Source: Arenibacter echinorum (lineage in GTDB: Bacteria > Bacteroidota > Bacteroidia > Flavobacteriales > Flavobacteriaceae). Taken from it: a stretch of 64,000 bases of DNA. Positions 1-8,393 of the stretch are shown in pieces. The position numbers and the translations under genes were made by a program. The stretch lies in assembly GCF_003259375.1 (NCBI RefSeq), contig NZ_QLLN01000004.1, forward strand, positions 1 through 64,000, written 5' to 3'. Numbering within the stretch: the first letter of the stretch is position 1; the number at the start of each line of letters is the position of its first letter. Under the pieces are notes generated by a model. The model ran no database searches. It worked only from the letters and a program-made list of their open reading frames with translations, and had not been told where the DNA came from.

Positions 1-397
1 AACACAAAGCCCGTTACGGCCTCGCTGAAGGTGATCGTTATTGGGATCGGGTTCGTATTCGTAGGCGAGCCAACGGCCGAACTGATCACAACGCTAGGCT
101 GGGTAACATCGTACACCCTGCTATAGGGCGTTGCCGCCGTGTTCCCGTTGCCAGCTCCGTCGAGGGCCACTCCGGCGGCCACATTTATCGTCACAGTTCC
201 GTTCCCGCCCGGTGTGATATCCGCCGTATAGGTCGTCCCAGTACCTCCAAAATTGCCGGCCGTGCCATTGGTCACACCGATATCGCCCAACACAAAGCCC
301 GTTACGGCCTCGCTGAAAGTGATCGTTATTGGGATCGGGTTCGTATTCGTAGGCGAGCCAACGGCCGAACTGATCACAACGCTAGGTTGAATATTAT
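1..397. repeat. 288-bp tandem repeat inside the Ig-like gene
   Basis: Positions 1-108 and 289-396 match almost base for base; one visible substitution lies at offset 30 (g/a) and another near the end. Each unit encodes about 96 residues of one Ig-like domain. The copy at 1-108 is cut by the window edge, so more copies probably follow to the left. Near identity at synonymous positions points to recent duplication or gene conversion. Confidence 0.85.
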
Positions 398-797
398 CAA
401 AAAGGGTAGTCGCTTGGGCTGCAGCCGTATTGCCCGCACCACCTAAGATCGCTGTTGCAGCATCCTCAGGTATATCTATTGTTATATTTCCTTGTGCACC
501 ACTCGGGGTAATCCCAACACTATAATCGCTAAAGCTCAACGGAATAAAGGTCGTAACCGAACCATTCACCACCACCACATCACTTTGGTCAAATCCATTT
601 ACTCCCTCACTAAACACCACCGTTACAGTATATTCGGCAATAGTGTTTACGGTAGCAGGCTCACCTAGAATATCCACCGTCGACTGCCCAAACCCATTAA
701 ACCCAAGAAGCAAGAACGCACATAAAAAAGTTAAACTTCTCAGATAGCGTGAAATCAAAAGTTTGGAAAATATATTATATAGGGTATTTATTTTCAT
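1..797 (-). CDS. Secreted tandem Ig-like repeat protein (partial, C-terminus off the left edge)
   Basis: The minus-strand frame is open from the ATG at 797 to the window edge, so only about 265 N-terminal residues are visible. It starts with a basic segment and a hydrophobic stretch (about residues 22-35, ending FNGFGQS) that reads as a signal peptide. Repeated Ig-like units follow, with motifs such as FSEAVTGF, LGDIGVTNGT, TPGGNGTVTINV and LDGAGN, typical of the bacterial Ig-like domains of large adhesins (Big_12-like). Two units are nearly identical at the DNA level, with a period of 288 bp (96 residues). The repeat DNA is clearly richer in G+C than the leader and neighbouring genes. A surface-exposed adhesin exported by Sec and perhaps type IX secretion is inferred; the diagnostic C-terminus is not in the window. 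Confidence 0.8.
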   Translation of the reverse strand, partial: MKINTLYNIFSKLLISRYLRSLTFLCAFLLLGFNGFGQSTVDILGEPATVNTIAEYTVTVVFSEGVNGFDQSDVVVVNGSVTTFIPLSFSDYSVGITPSGAQGNITIDIPEDAATAILGGAGNTAAAQATTLFDNIQPSVVISSAVGSPTNTNPIPITITFSEAVTGFVLGDIGVTNGTAGNFGGTGTTYTADITPGGNGTVTINVAAGVALDGAGNGNTAATPYSRVYDVTQPSVVISSAVGSPTNTNPIPITITFSEAVTGFV

Positions 798-826
798 AGC
801 CGGTTATATCATTCAAAGATTTAAGA

Positions 827-849
827 GGGAAATGGACATGCCATTTCCC
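827..849. repeat. Perfect 9-bp inverted repeat between fabD and the Ig-like gene
   Basis: GGGAAATGG (827-835) pairs with CCATTTCCC (841-849) across the loop ACATG. It lies 30 bp upstream of the Ig-like gene and about 105 bp beyond the fabD stop. On the minus strand no run of T follows, so it is not a convincing intrinsic terminator. A second short arm at 858-862 could pair with part of the hairpin instead. The rest of the 798-953 gap is AT-rich with no gene. Confidence 0.5.
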
Positions 850-953
850 AAAATTTAGGGAATCAATATTAAGAAAAAATACCCCATAAGCCTAAGAATA
901 AGGGTTAAATATAAATTTATCAGATAAACGGCAAAAAACTAAAGCAAAGCCAT

Positions 954-1838
954 TTAAGAAAGCTCTACAGACATGGTTTCGGCTGCAGGATGAATTTTTT
1001 TCACCAAGCCCTGAAGTACCTTTCCCGGCCCAACTTCCGTAAACAAAGTTGCTCCATCGGCTACCATTTGCTGCACGCTTTGGGTCCATTTTACTGGGGC
1101 CGTTAATTGGGCTATTAAATTCGCTTTTATAGCCTCTGGATCCTTAACCGCTGTTGTGGTTACGTTTTGATAAATGGCACAGCTAGGTGTCTTGAAAACG
1201 GTATTTTTTATAGCGGCTTCCAATTCTTCCCTTGCAGGCTCCATTAAAGGCGAATGAAAGGCTCCGCCCACTGGCAGCACCAAGGCCCTACGGGCACCGG
1301 CTTCCTTCAACTTTTCACAGGCAATATTAATGGCCTCCACCTCCCCGGAGATGACCAATTGCCCCGGACAGTTGTAATTGGCAGGCACAACAATACCAGG
1401 GGTTTCCGCGCAAATTTTTTCTACAATGGCATCATCCAATCCCAAAACTGCGGCCATAGTGCTTGGCTTCAGATCGCAGGCCTTTTGCATGGCCATTGCC
1501 CTCTGAAACACCAATTTCAATCCATCTTCAAAATCCAAGGTCCCATTGGCCACCAATGCAGAAAATTCTCCCAAGGAATGCCCTGCCACCATATCCGGTT
1601 TAAAACTTGACCCCATAACCTTGCTCATGATCACCGAATGCAAAAAGATGGCCGGCTGAGTAACCTTCGTTTCCTTTAAGTCCTCCGGAGTACCCTCAAA
1701 CATAAGATCGGTAATGGAAAAATCTAAAATTTCATTGGCAGTTTCAAACATTTTTTGCGCTAAAGGATACTTTTCATAAAGATCCAATCCCATTCCTACA
1801 AATTGTGCTCCTTGTCCTGGAAAAATATATGCTTTCAT
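954..1838 (-). CDS. fabD: Malonyl-CoA:ACP transacylase FabD
   Basis: This 294-residue protein transfers malonyl groups from CoA to acyl carrier protein, the first committed loading step of type II fatty acid synthesis in the cytoplasm. The N-terminal FPGQGAQ motif (6-12), the nucleophile motif GHSLGE with Ser88, Arg113 in the FQRA segment and His195 in GAFHSP match the catalytic set of the family. Length is normal for FabD. It stands alone here rather than with fabH/fabG. A TATTTTTG box at 1870-1877 suggests its own promoter. Confidence 0.95.
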   Translation of the reverse strand: MKAYIFPGQGAQFVGMGLDLYEKYPLAQKMFETANEILDFSITDLMFEGTPEDLKETKVTQPAIFLHSVIMSKVMGSSFKPDMVAGHSLGEFSALVANGTLDFEDGLKLVFQRAMAMQKACDLKPSTMAAVLGLDDAIVEKICAETPGIVVPANYNCPGQLVISGEVEAINIACEKLKEAGARRALVLPVGGAFHSPLMEPAREELEAAIKNTVFKTPSCAIYQNVTTTAVKDPEAIKANLIAQLTAPVKWTQSVQQMVADGATLFTEVGPGKVLQGLVKKIHPAAETMSVELS

Positions 1839-1869
1839 ACGTTTGTTTTAAAACTATTTAATTTTTGTG

Positions 1870-1877
1870 CAAAAATA
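1870..1877 (-). promoter_or_regulatory. Putative Bacteroidetes -7 box for fabD
   Basis: The minus strand reads TATTTTTG, matching TAnnTTTG, 32 bp upstream of the fabD ATG. I see no clear TTG element about 20 bp further upstream, so the call is modest. Confidence 0.4.
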
Positions 1878-1981
1878 AGATTATTTAATCAGGAGTTTAC
1901 CCGAAATCCTGGGAATTAGCGCTCATTTAGATGTTCAAATCCCAGCATTGGCAAGTTCCACCCTCCTATTATTTCTTGAAA

Positions 1982-2491
1982 TTATTCCTTAAACCAACTG
2001 GAATATTTAACATAGGCATTGGCTATGCGTTCTACCTCCCCTACACTCAACTCGGTACTGATATCCTTAATTTTTTTTGCAGGCATTCCCGCAAAAACAG
2101 TACCTGAAGGCACGTGTGTTCCCTTGGTCACTACCGCTCCGGCCGCTATGATACTATTGCTTTCCACAACACAATCGTCCATGATTATACTGCCCATTCC
2201 TATTAACACGTTATCATGAACGGTACAGCCGTGAACAATGGCGTTGTGACCTATGGACACATTGTTGCCAATATTGGTGGGCGACTTTAAATAAGTACAA
2301 TGTATAACGGCACCATCCTGCACGTTTACCTTATCACCCATTTTTATATAATGAACATCACCTCTTAAAACGGCATTGAACCAAATGCTGCATTGGTTCC
2401 CCATGACTACATCGCCTACTATGGTGGCATTCTCCGCAATATAACAATCCTCACCTATCTGTGGGGATTTACCATTTATGGTCTTAATCAT
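1982..2491 (-). CDS. Gamma-class carbonic anhydrase / YrdA-like hexapeptide protein
   Basis: This 169-residue protein is built almost entirely of left-handed beta-helix hexapeptide repeats (for example IGDDV/IGMGSI-like steps). His64, His82 and His87 sit in the positions of the zinc-binding triad of gamma-carbonic anhydrases (AVIH, GH, VHG), after an RGD motif at 43-45. Family members include the active archaeal enzyme Cam and many proteins of unproven activity such as YrdA/PaaY, so activity is inferred. It has its own strong promoter, placed in the 3' end of the upstream response regulator gene. Confidence 0.85.
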   Translation of the reverse strand: MIKTINGKSPQIGEDCYIAENATIVGDVVMGNQCSIWFNAVLRGDVHYIKMGDKVNVQDGAVIHCTYLKSPTNIGNNVSIGHNAIVHGCTVHDNVLIGMGSIIMDDCVVESNSIIAAGAVVTKGTHVPSGTVFAGMPAKKIKDISTELSVGEVERIANAYVKYSSWFKE

Positions 2492-2582
2492 TTCGATTTA
2501 TTTTTAAATTATTTGGGCCGGTCTATTTTCCAACTTTACATTTTAAAGTGACCCAACTTCCGCGGAAACCTGCCACTTTGGG

Positions 2583-2614
2583 CAAATCTACGCTATTCAA
2601 AAAACGACAGCAAA
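2583..2614 (-). promoter_or_regulatory. Promoter for the gamma-carbonic anhydrase gene
   Basis: On the minus strand TTTG (2614-2611), a 20-nt spacer and TAGATTTG (2590-2583) fit the Bacteroidetes sigma-A consensus well. The -33 element lies inside the last codons of the LytTR response regulator gene, implying a leader of roughly 85 nt for the downstream gene. Confidence 0.65.
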
Positions 2615-3330
2615 TCCTTCTTTTTGGAAGCTGAAACCATAATTTCCTTTCCATTGGAAATCACCACACTGCCACCTTTGCCCTTTTTATACTTTACTAT
2701 CTCATTCACATTTACCAGATAAGATTTATGGACTCTGGCAAAGGTATAGTCGGACAGGGCATCCTCAAAATATTTAAGCGTTTTACTGACCAGAATTTTT
2801 TGTTTCTCCAAATACAGTTCCGTGTAATTGTCATCAGCTTTGCAATATAAAATATCCGACACATTCAACACCTGAAAACCATCTTGTCGCGGCAGGGTTA
2901 TTTTTCCATCCACCTTGTTAAATTTAGGGGTAAGAACACGATTCTCGATCGCCTTTTCCTTTTCCCTTATTTCGGCTACATAGTCCACTGCTTTTATTAG
3001 TTCATCTATGCTAATGGGTTTCATTAAATAATAGGCGGCGTGGGCATTTAACGCATCTACGGCGTACTGATTATAGGCCGTAACAAAAACGGTCTCAAAA
3101 TTACGGTCCGGCAGCTGATCCAACAAATCAAAAGCATTTCCAAAAGGCATTTCCACATCAAGGAATACCACATCAAGGTCGTTGTTATTGATCAGGGCAA
3201 GCCCTTCCTTAATGGTTGCGGCTTCGCCTACCAAATTAACGGTGGGACAATATTTAGCCAAATAATTACGTAGAATTTCCCTGCTATTTGCTTCATCTTC
3301 TACAATTAGGGCATTTAACTTCATTCTCAA
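2593..3330 (-). CDS. LytTR-family response regulator
   Basis: This 245-residue protein has an N-terminal receiver domain with the acidic pair Glu11/Asp12, the phospho-acceptor Asp58 in VVFLDVEMP and Lys104 in YYLMKP. A C-terminal LytTR DNA-binding domain follows (about 145-245), including the FARVHKSYLVN motif. It lies 66 bp downstream of a LytS-type sensor kinase gene on the same strand, so the two should form a cognate pair. The ATG two codons inside (MKLNAL) is an equally good start. Target genes cannot be told from sequence. Confidence 0.9.
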   Translation of the reverse strand: MRMKLNALIVEDEANSREILRNYLAKYCPTVNLVGEAATIKEGLALINNNDLDVVFLDVEMPFGNAFDLLDQLPDRNFETVFVTAYNQYAVDALNAHAAYYLMKPISIDELIKAVDYVAEIREKEKAIENRVLTPKFNKVDGKITLPRQDGFQVLNVSDILYCKADDNYTELYLEKQKILVSKTLKYFEDALSDYTFARVHKSYLVNVNEIVKYKKGKGGSVVISNGKEIMVSASKKKDLLSFFE

Positions 3331-3396
3331 ATTTTGTTTTTATTGCTTCCCCTTATGGCCTCTTTGACCTACCAACTTTAACATCTTTATTTTTTA

Positions 3397-5601
3397 TCAG
3401 TCCCTCTTAATAGTAAATAGCACCTTGGTGCCCGTACCATTTGTTTCCAGGTCGGAAATAAATACATCTACCTTATCCTTATACATGTCGTTTAATATTT
3501 CTATTCTCTTTTTGATGTTGCCCATACCCTTGGATTTTTGTTTTTTCTGATTTTGGGTCTTCAAGGCCGCCGAATTCTTCCTGCCTATACCGTTGTCGGT
3601 TATAGAAATCTCCAAGGCAAACTTATCTTTTTGTTTGAGCTCAATTTTTAAAAAACCCTTGTCCTCCCTATAGCGCAAACCATGCCAGATGGCATTTTCT
3701 ATATAAGGTTGCAATAGCATGGGCGGTATTTGAAAAGCATCAATATCAATATCCTCATCCACTATAATTGCGTAGTCGAATTTATCCGAAAAACGGGAGT
3801 GCTCCAACTTGGTATACAGCTCCAGCAATTCCAATTCCTTTGATAATGGAATAAAATCCTCATCGGAATTCTCCAATACGGCCCGCATAAGGGTAGAGAA
3901 GTCGCTCAAGTACCGGTTTGCGCTCCTTTCGTCACTTTTGGCTATAAAATTATTTACCGAATTTAGCGCGTTGAATATAAAATGGGGATTCATTTGCGAC
4001 CTCAAGGATTTAAGGGCCAATAAATTATTGGCCAACTTTTGTTGCTTATTGCTCCTGTAAAAGAAATAGGCCGCCAACCCCATCAAAAGCATTCCAAAGA
4101 TCAAGGAATATATGATCCAATTTTGTCGTTTTATGCTTTCTGCCACCAATTGCTGCTCCGTTAGCGCCAAGCTGTATTTACTTTGGGTAAGCTCCCGCTC
4201 CTGTTCAAGGCCGGATATTCTACTCTGCTTGGCGGCAAGCTCCCTATTAAATCGGGCCGCTCTGGCTATTTCCTGTTCTTTTCTAACATATAGGGTGTCT
4301 ACAACGGCTACATACTCTTGATAGGTCTCCAAAGCTTTGGTGTAATCTCCCTTATATTTATAAACTTCGGACAATTTGCGTGTGGCATCTTTCCTGACCA
4401 ACAGATCATCATCAACATCCGCATCTTTTATACTCTCTTCCAAATAAGGAATAGCTTCATCATATTTATCCTGGGCAATATAGGCGTTGGCAATTTTATA
4501 ATTTATTCTTTGGGCCGATATGGAATCGTTCTCCATGGATATTCCATCCGCGACCTCACTTTTAGGAATCTTTTTTAAATCCTCCAAACTCTTTTTACGC
4601 AATTGGATTTCTTGTCCAAATTGATTTTTTTTATTGTAAAAATCGGCCACTTTCTCTTTTTCCTGAACCGCTCGTTGGGGCGCTTGTCCTGAAGAAAGCT
4701 CCAAGGAGTTATTAAAATAGGCGTTCGCTTCTTGAAGTCGATTTCCCTTTGCGTAAGCAGTGGCTATTTTGGAATTTAGGTCGATGGTTTTTGGGGCGAT
4801 CTGATTCTTATCAGCTATTTTAAGGCCCTCTCCATAAAATGCCACAGCCTTATCCACGTCTCCCAAGCCAACATAGGCATCTCCAAGGGTCTCGTACAGT
4901 TCCACCCTCTGAAATGGCACCATTTTGGTTATTTTCTCCATAGGTGACAGCAACTTCTCGGCTTCCCCATACTCCTTGTTCAAAACATAGGTCTTGCCAA
5001 GCAGCAATGATGTTTTTAGCGTCTGGTTGGCCAACAGTGCATCCTTGTAGCTGGAGATGGCCAAATCGTACTGCTTATGATATTGGTATACCTCGCCCAA
5101 TGTGGAATAGGCTATAGCCAATTGCTCCTTATTACTGCCAATCCCCAATTGGGCCAGTGATTGGGTAATAAAATCGATGCTTTTCCGAATATTGCTCTTT
5201 TTGTAGTAATTGGCAGAATCGATATAACTATAATACAAAGAGGTAGATCTTTCCGCTTGACTACTACTCCTACTTACACCAATATTATTCTTGTCATTGG
5301 TCTCTGCCAAAATTTCCAAATCGTCCTTGCTTGTTACCCTATATCGCACGGTTTCCGTACGAGGACTCTCAAAGACAAGCTCCTGCCCCATGCCAACCTT
5401 TATTTTGAATTCCCCTTTGGCATTCGTCAGCGTATACTCTCCACTGTTGGTCGACACTGCCACTCCAGAAAGGCCTTGATTACTTCCCTTTTCCTTGACC
5501 ACCCCCTGTAGTTCAAAATTAGATCCGGCCTGTGATATTTGGGAATACCCCGACGCCGAACCCAGAACCAGCAATAAACATATGTAAAAAAATTTGGTCA
5601 T
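3397..5601 (-). CDS. LytS-type sensor histidine kinase with TPR sensor region
   Basis: This is a 734-residue membrane kinase. Order: signal peptide (1-20), a carboxypeptidase-regulatory-like beta-sandwich (about 27-95, GVVKEKGSNQGLSGVAVST), many tetratricopeptide repeats (about 125-430), a coiled coil, one membrane helix (about 494-515), then a His_kinase domain with NPHFIFNALN (phospho-acceptor His540) and an HATPase with PYIENAIWHGLRY. The periplasmic half probably senses a protein or envelope signal. It is the first gene of a two-gene operon with the LytTR regulator. The CPD-like domain before the TPR array is found in Bacteroidetes kinases; the signal is unknown. Confidence 0.9.
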   Translation of the reverse strand: MTKFFYICLLLVLGSASGYSQISQAGSNFELQGVVKEKGSNQGLSGVAVSTNSGEYTLTNAKGEFKIKVGMGQELVFESPRTETVRYRVTSKDDLEILAETNDKNNIGVSRSSSQAERSTSLYYSYIDSANYYKKSNIRKSIDFITQSLAQLGIGSNKEQLAIAYSTLGEVYQYHKQYDLAISSYKDALLANQTLKTSLLLGKTYVLNKEYGEAEKLLSPMEKITKMVPFQRVELYETLGDAYVGLGDVDKAVAFYGEGLKIADKNQIAPKTIDLNSKIATAYAKGNRLQEANAYFNNSLELSSGQAPQRAVQEKEKVADFYNKKNQFGQEIQLRKKSLEDLKKIPKSEVADGISMENDSISAQRINYKIANAYIAQDKYDEAIPYLEESIKDADVDDDLLVRKDATRKLSEVYKYKGDYTKALETYQEYVAVVDTLYVRKEQEIARAARFNRELAAKQSRISGLEQERELTQSKYSLALTEQQLVAESIKRQNWIIYSLIFGMLLMGLAAYFFYRSNKQQKLANNLLALKSLRSQMNPHFIFNALNSVNNFIAKSDERSANRYLSDFSTLMRAVLENSDEDFIPLSKELELLELYTKLEHSRFSDKFDYAIIVDEDIDIDAFQIPPMLLQPYIENAIWHGLRYREDKGFLKIELKQKDKFALEISITDNGIGRKNSAALKTQNQKKQKSKGMGNIKKRIEILNDMYKDKVDVFISDLETNGTGTKVLFTIKRD

Positions 5602-5921
5602 GACCTTTCAATATATATGATAAACTTAATTGATTTAAACCGTACTAAAAAATGCCTTATCCCTATAAATAGCACCCTTTATGAACCTAAAATAGGCTTA
5701 ACGAATCCAAAACTCCACTTGCCTCATCCAAAATGACCATTCACTCATTGCTTGTTTTTTTAGAATAATGTTGATCCTACTTTTAACCTATGATATCACC
5801 GATTATTATCCAGATACTTAAAACTTAGGTGGTTCATAACATACTAAAAATAGTGGTAAGCTATAATTATCCAACCACTACAAGTACATAAGAATCAATG
5901 TTCAACTAAAATAAAGTACCA
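5602..5921. other. 320-bp divergent intergenic region
   Basis: The gap between the divergent lytS-like and VWA genes is AT-rich and carries no credible gene. It must hold both promoters, but neither strand shows an exact TAnnTTTG box with a well spaced TTG. Relaxed matches exist (TACTTTTA at 5778-5785 on plus; TAAGTTTA at 5621-5628 on minus), and I do not call them. Confidence 0.4.
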
Positions 5922-7100
5922 ATGAAAAATGTAAAGCAAATATTAGTTTTAGGGGCTATTGCCCTAGGAATGGGTCAAAGTTTTGGCAACGATTTTAATA
6001 ATGGGAATAACCTAAAAGATCCTCTTTTGACCGAAATGGCAATAGAAAATTCGAAGCCGGCCAATAATATGGTTAGGATAGCTCTCCTGCTCGACACTAG
6101 CAATAGTATGGACGGGCTAATTAATCAGGCAAAGGCACAATTATGGGATATTGTCAATAAATTTACCCATGCCAAATGCGGTAATGATGGTAGGCCTCAG
6201 TTACAGATTGCACTTTACCAATATGGCAACGATAATTTATCTTCTAGGGAAGGTTACATTCAACAGGTTTTAGGTTTTAGCAGTGATCTGGATGAGATTT
6301 CAGAAAAACTATTCTCCCTGTCCACCAATGGAGGGGAAGAATATTGCGGACAGGTAATACAAACTTCTTTGAGCCAATTGGACTGGGGAAAAAATCCAGA
6401 CCAGCTAAAGATGATCTTTATTGCAGGCAATGAGCCCTTTACCCAAGGAAAGTTAAATTATAAGGATGCCGTTGCCAATGCCAAGGAAAAGGATGTTATT
6501 GTAAATACTATTTTCTGTGGGGCCTACGAGCAAGGCATCAATACGGGATGGAAAAATGGGGCACAATTAACGGGAGGAGAATATATGGCCATAGACCACA
6601 ACCGTGAAGTGGTGCATATAGCCACCCCCTACGATGATGTGATCATTAAGTTAAATTCCAGATTGAACAAAACCTATATTTCCTACGGGGCTTTAGGCGC
6701 TGCAAAAATACAGCAGCAAAGCGCTCAGGACAGCAATGCCATGGAAATGGAGGAAGCTGTTGCGGTTAAAAGGGCAGTTAGCAAATCGTCCAGACTTTAC
6801 ACCAATTCCTCCTGGGACTTAGTAGATGCCTCCAAGGCTGACGGTTTTGACATAGACAAGGTTAAAAAGGAGGAATTGCCCATGGAGTTAAAGGAAAAAT
6901 CCAAAACTGAAATTGCATCCTACATCGAAGGCAAGAAAAAGGAGCGTAGTGATATTCAAAATGAAATCCAAGACCTGAACAGCAAAAGGGAAGCCTATAT
7001 TGCCTCACAGCAAAAGGATAATGAAAAGGGTGAATTGGAGAATGCCATGCTTACTGCTATTCAAAAACAGGCGGCCAAGAAAAATTATCGCTGGGAATAA
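5922..7100 (+). CDS. Secreted VWA-domain protein
   Basis: This 392-residue protein has a signal peptide (about 1-22) and then a von Willebrand factor A domain (about 48-245) whose first strand carries the metal-site motif LLDTSNSMDG. Further VWA features include a Gly-Gly-Glu-Glu turn and a conserved internal Cys pair (YCGQ, FCGAY). The C-terminal third is charged and helical, with a coiled-coil-like run (about 330-375). VWA proteins bind ligands through a divalent cation and act in adhesion or complex assembly. It stands alone, without the MoxR ATPase that often accompanies VWA genes. The partner is unknown. Confidence 0.75.
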   Translation: MKNVKQILVLGAIALGMGQSFGNDFNNGNNLKDPLLTEMAIENSKPANNMVRIALLLDTSNSMDGLINQAKAQLWDIVNKFTHAKCGNDGRPQLQIALYQYGNDNLSSREGYIQQVLGFSSDLDEISEKLFSLSTNGGEEYCGQVIQTSLSQLDWGKNPDQLKMIFIAGNEPFTQGKLNYKDAVANAKEKDVIVNTIFCGAYEQGINTGWKNGAQLTGGEYMAIDHNREVVHIATPYDDVIIKLNSRLNKTYISYGALGAAKIQQQSAQDSNAMEMEEAVAVKRAVSKSSRLYTNSSWDLVDASKADGFDIDKVKKEELPMELKEKSKTEIASYIEGKKKERSDIQNEIQDLNSKREAYIASQQKDNEKGELENAMLTAIQKQAAKKNYRWE

Positions 7101-7168
7101 GCCATTTACCTATAAAACCTCCTCTTTAGGCTTTACTTAAGGCTGTAAATGAATGAAAGAATTAATAC

Positions 7169-7205
7169 AAATGTTCAATGGATCTGAAAAATCTGTTGAA
7201 CATTT
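7169..7205 (+). terminator. Possible terminator after the VWA gene
   Basis: AAATGTTCAA (7169-7178) and TTGAACATTT (7196-7205) form a perfect 10-bp inverted repeat with a 17-nt loop, followed on the plus strand by AATTTTTGG. The stem is AT-rich and the loop long, so this is a weak terminator or a binding site. It lies in the convergent gap to the PorP/SprF gene. Confidence 0.4.
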
Positions 7206-7282
7206 AATTTTTGGATACTCATGTACCAAGTATCAATAATAACAAAGGAAATATTGACAAACTGCAAAACGCAGCTTTGGAA

Positions 7283-8275
7283 TTAGTAATTAACAGCCGG
7301 ACACTTACAATCGTATCTTTTCTCAGTCTGTCCAAAATCGTACCCTAGGGTAATTTGATGAAATCCGCCATTGTCAAATCTAACATCCCCCATTTGGTAT
7401 GAATAGTTGTAAGAGACCAAAAAATTCTTGTAGTTAACCCCCACTATTGGCGTAAAAAGCTGTAAACGTTGTTCCCCAAAATCGCTAGAAGTTTGGTATT
7501 GTGCTCCATCAAAACTTCTTCGATAGGAAAGACCGCCCCAAACCGTTCCAAAATCTACACTCTTATAAACTTTGGCGTTGATATCGATTGCCTTTTCTTG
7601 GGTAAACTCGGTGAACTGAAATAATACGGAAGGCTCTAATTGCCATTCGCTCTTCCCGAACACATAACCCGATGATATTAAGTATTTTCTTAAGTTATTG
7701 GACTCTATGGCCGAATATAGATCCCTACCTCTCCCCATTAGATTATGGACAGCGGCATGGGCATAGAATTCCATAAAATTATAGGACATTCCCAAATCCA
7801 TATTAAAATAGCCAACACTATTCCTGGATCCCGTAATGATTGGATCCGGGATAACAGAAACAAACTCCGACTCGTCCAAATTACTTTGTTGTATGCCTGC
7901 ACTAAGTCCAAAAGAGAGTTGATTTAGACTTCTAAAATCCCCTCCTAATCTCAAATGATGCGCATAGGTAAGTTTTAATCCCGTTTGTGAATGATAGCCG
8001 TTGGCATCATTAAAGACGGTTGCTCCATAACCACTACGTTCACCAACCCTAAAATGTGCGTTTAAGGTCTGCATATTAGGAGCCTCATCCACACTAAACC
8101 ATTGTTTTCTAATAGTTGCCCTAATTTTCCCTCCTTCGCCTATTCCTGCCATGGATGGGTATACCAAATAGTAATTATCCGCTAAATAATCAAAATAAAC
8201 AGGAACGCCTTCTTGAGCAATGGACTGATAGCCAATCGCAAAAAACGATAGTAAAATCAATAAATGTCGTTTCAT
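7283..8275 (-). CDS. PorP/SprF family type IX secretion membrane protein
   Basis: This 330-residue protein has a signal peptide ending IAQEG and then a beta-barrel-like pattern of alternating residues: YFDYLADNYYLVYPSMAGIGEGGKIRATIRKQW at the start, and repeated aromatic strands ending HQITLGYDF. This is the usual form of the PorP/SprF family, outer-membrane partners for export or anchoring of type B-CTD cargo in type IX secretion. SprF genes usually follow a large adhesin gene; here there is none next to it, so it is an orphan. It has a -7 box at 8307-8314. Confidence 0.85.
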   Translation of the reverse strand: MKRHLLILLSFFAIGYQSIAQEGVPVYFDYLADNYYLVYPSMAGIGEGGKIRATIRKQWFSVDEAPNMQTLNAHFRVGERSGYGATVFNDANGYHSQTGLKLTYAHHLRLGGDFRSLNQLSFGLSAGIQQSNLDESEFVSVIPDPIITGSRNSVGYFNMDLGMSYNFMEFYAHAAVHNLMGRGRDLYSAIESNNLRKYLISSGYVFGKSEWQLEPSVLFQFTEFTQEKAIDINAKVYKSVDFGTVWGGLSYRRSFDGAQYQTSSDFGEQRLQLFTPIVGVNYKNFLVSYNYSYQMGDVRFDNGGFHQITLGYDFGQTEKRYDCKCPAVNY

Positions 8276-8306
8276 TTAAGATGAGGGGTGTGTTAATAAC
8301 ATCGTC

Positions 8307-8314
8307 CAAATATA
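8307..8314 (-). promoter_or_regulatory. Putative -7 box for the PorP/SprF gene
   Basis: The minus strand reads TATATTTG, matching TAnnTTTG, 32 bp upstream of the start codon. No clear TTG is seen at the expected -33 distance. Confidence 0.45.
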
Positions 8315-8371
8315 AATTATAACGGTTGAAATACTACATTATTATATATGCTATAACTTAGAAAACCTTCG

Positions 8372-8379
8372 TACTTTTG
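8372..8379 (+). promoter_or_regulatory. Putative -7 box for the Nfu gene
   Basis: TACTTTTG matches TAnnTTTG and ends 14 bp before the ATG at 8394, so the leader would be only about 8-10 nt. This is divergent from the PorP/SprF box. No good -33 TTG is visible. Confidence 0.45.
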
Positions 8380-8393
8380 TCAAAAATAATTAA

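Noticed and set aside
892-1089. Short open frame antisense to and overlapping the fabD C-terminus
   Set aside because: It is explained by the opposite-strand shadow of fabD and has no family features.
5778-5785. TACTTTTA as the promoter of the VWA gene
   Set aside because: It lacks the final G of the consensus, has a poorly spaced TTG and lies 137 bp from the start codon.
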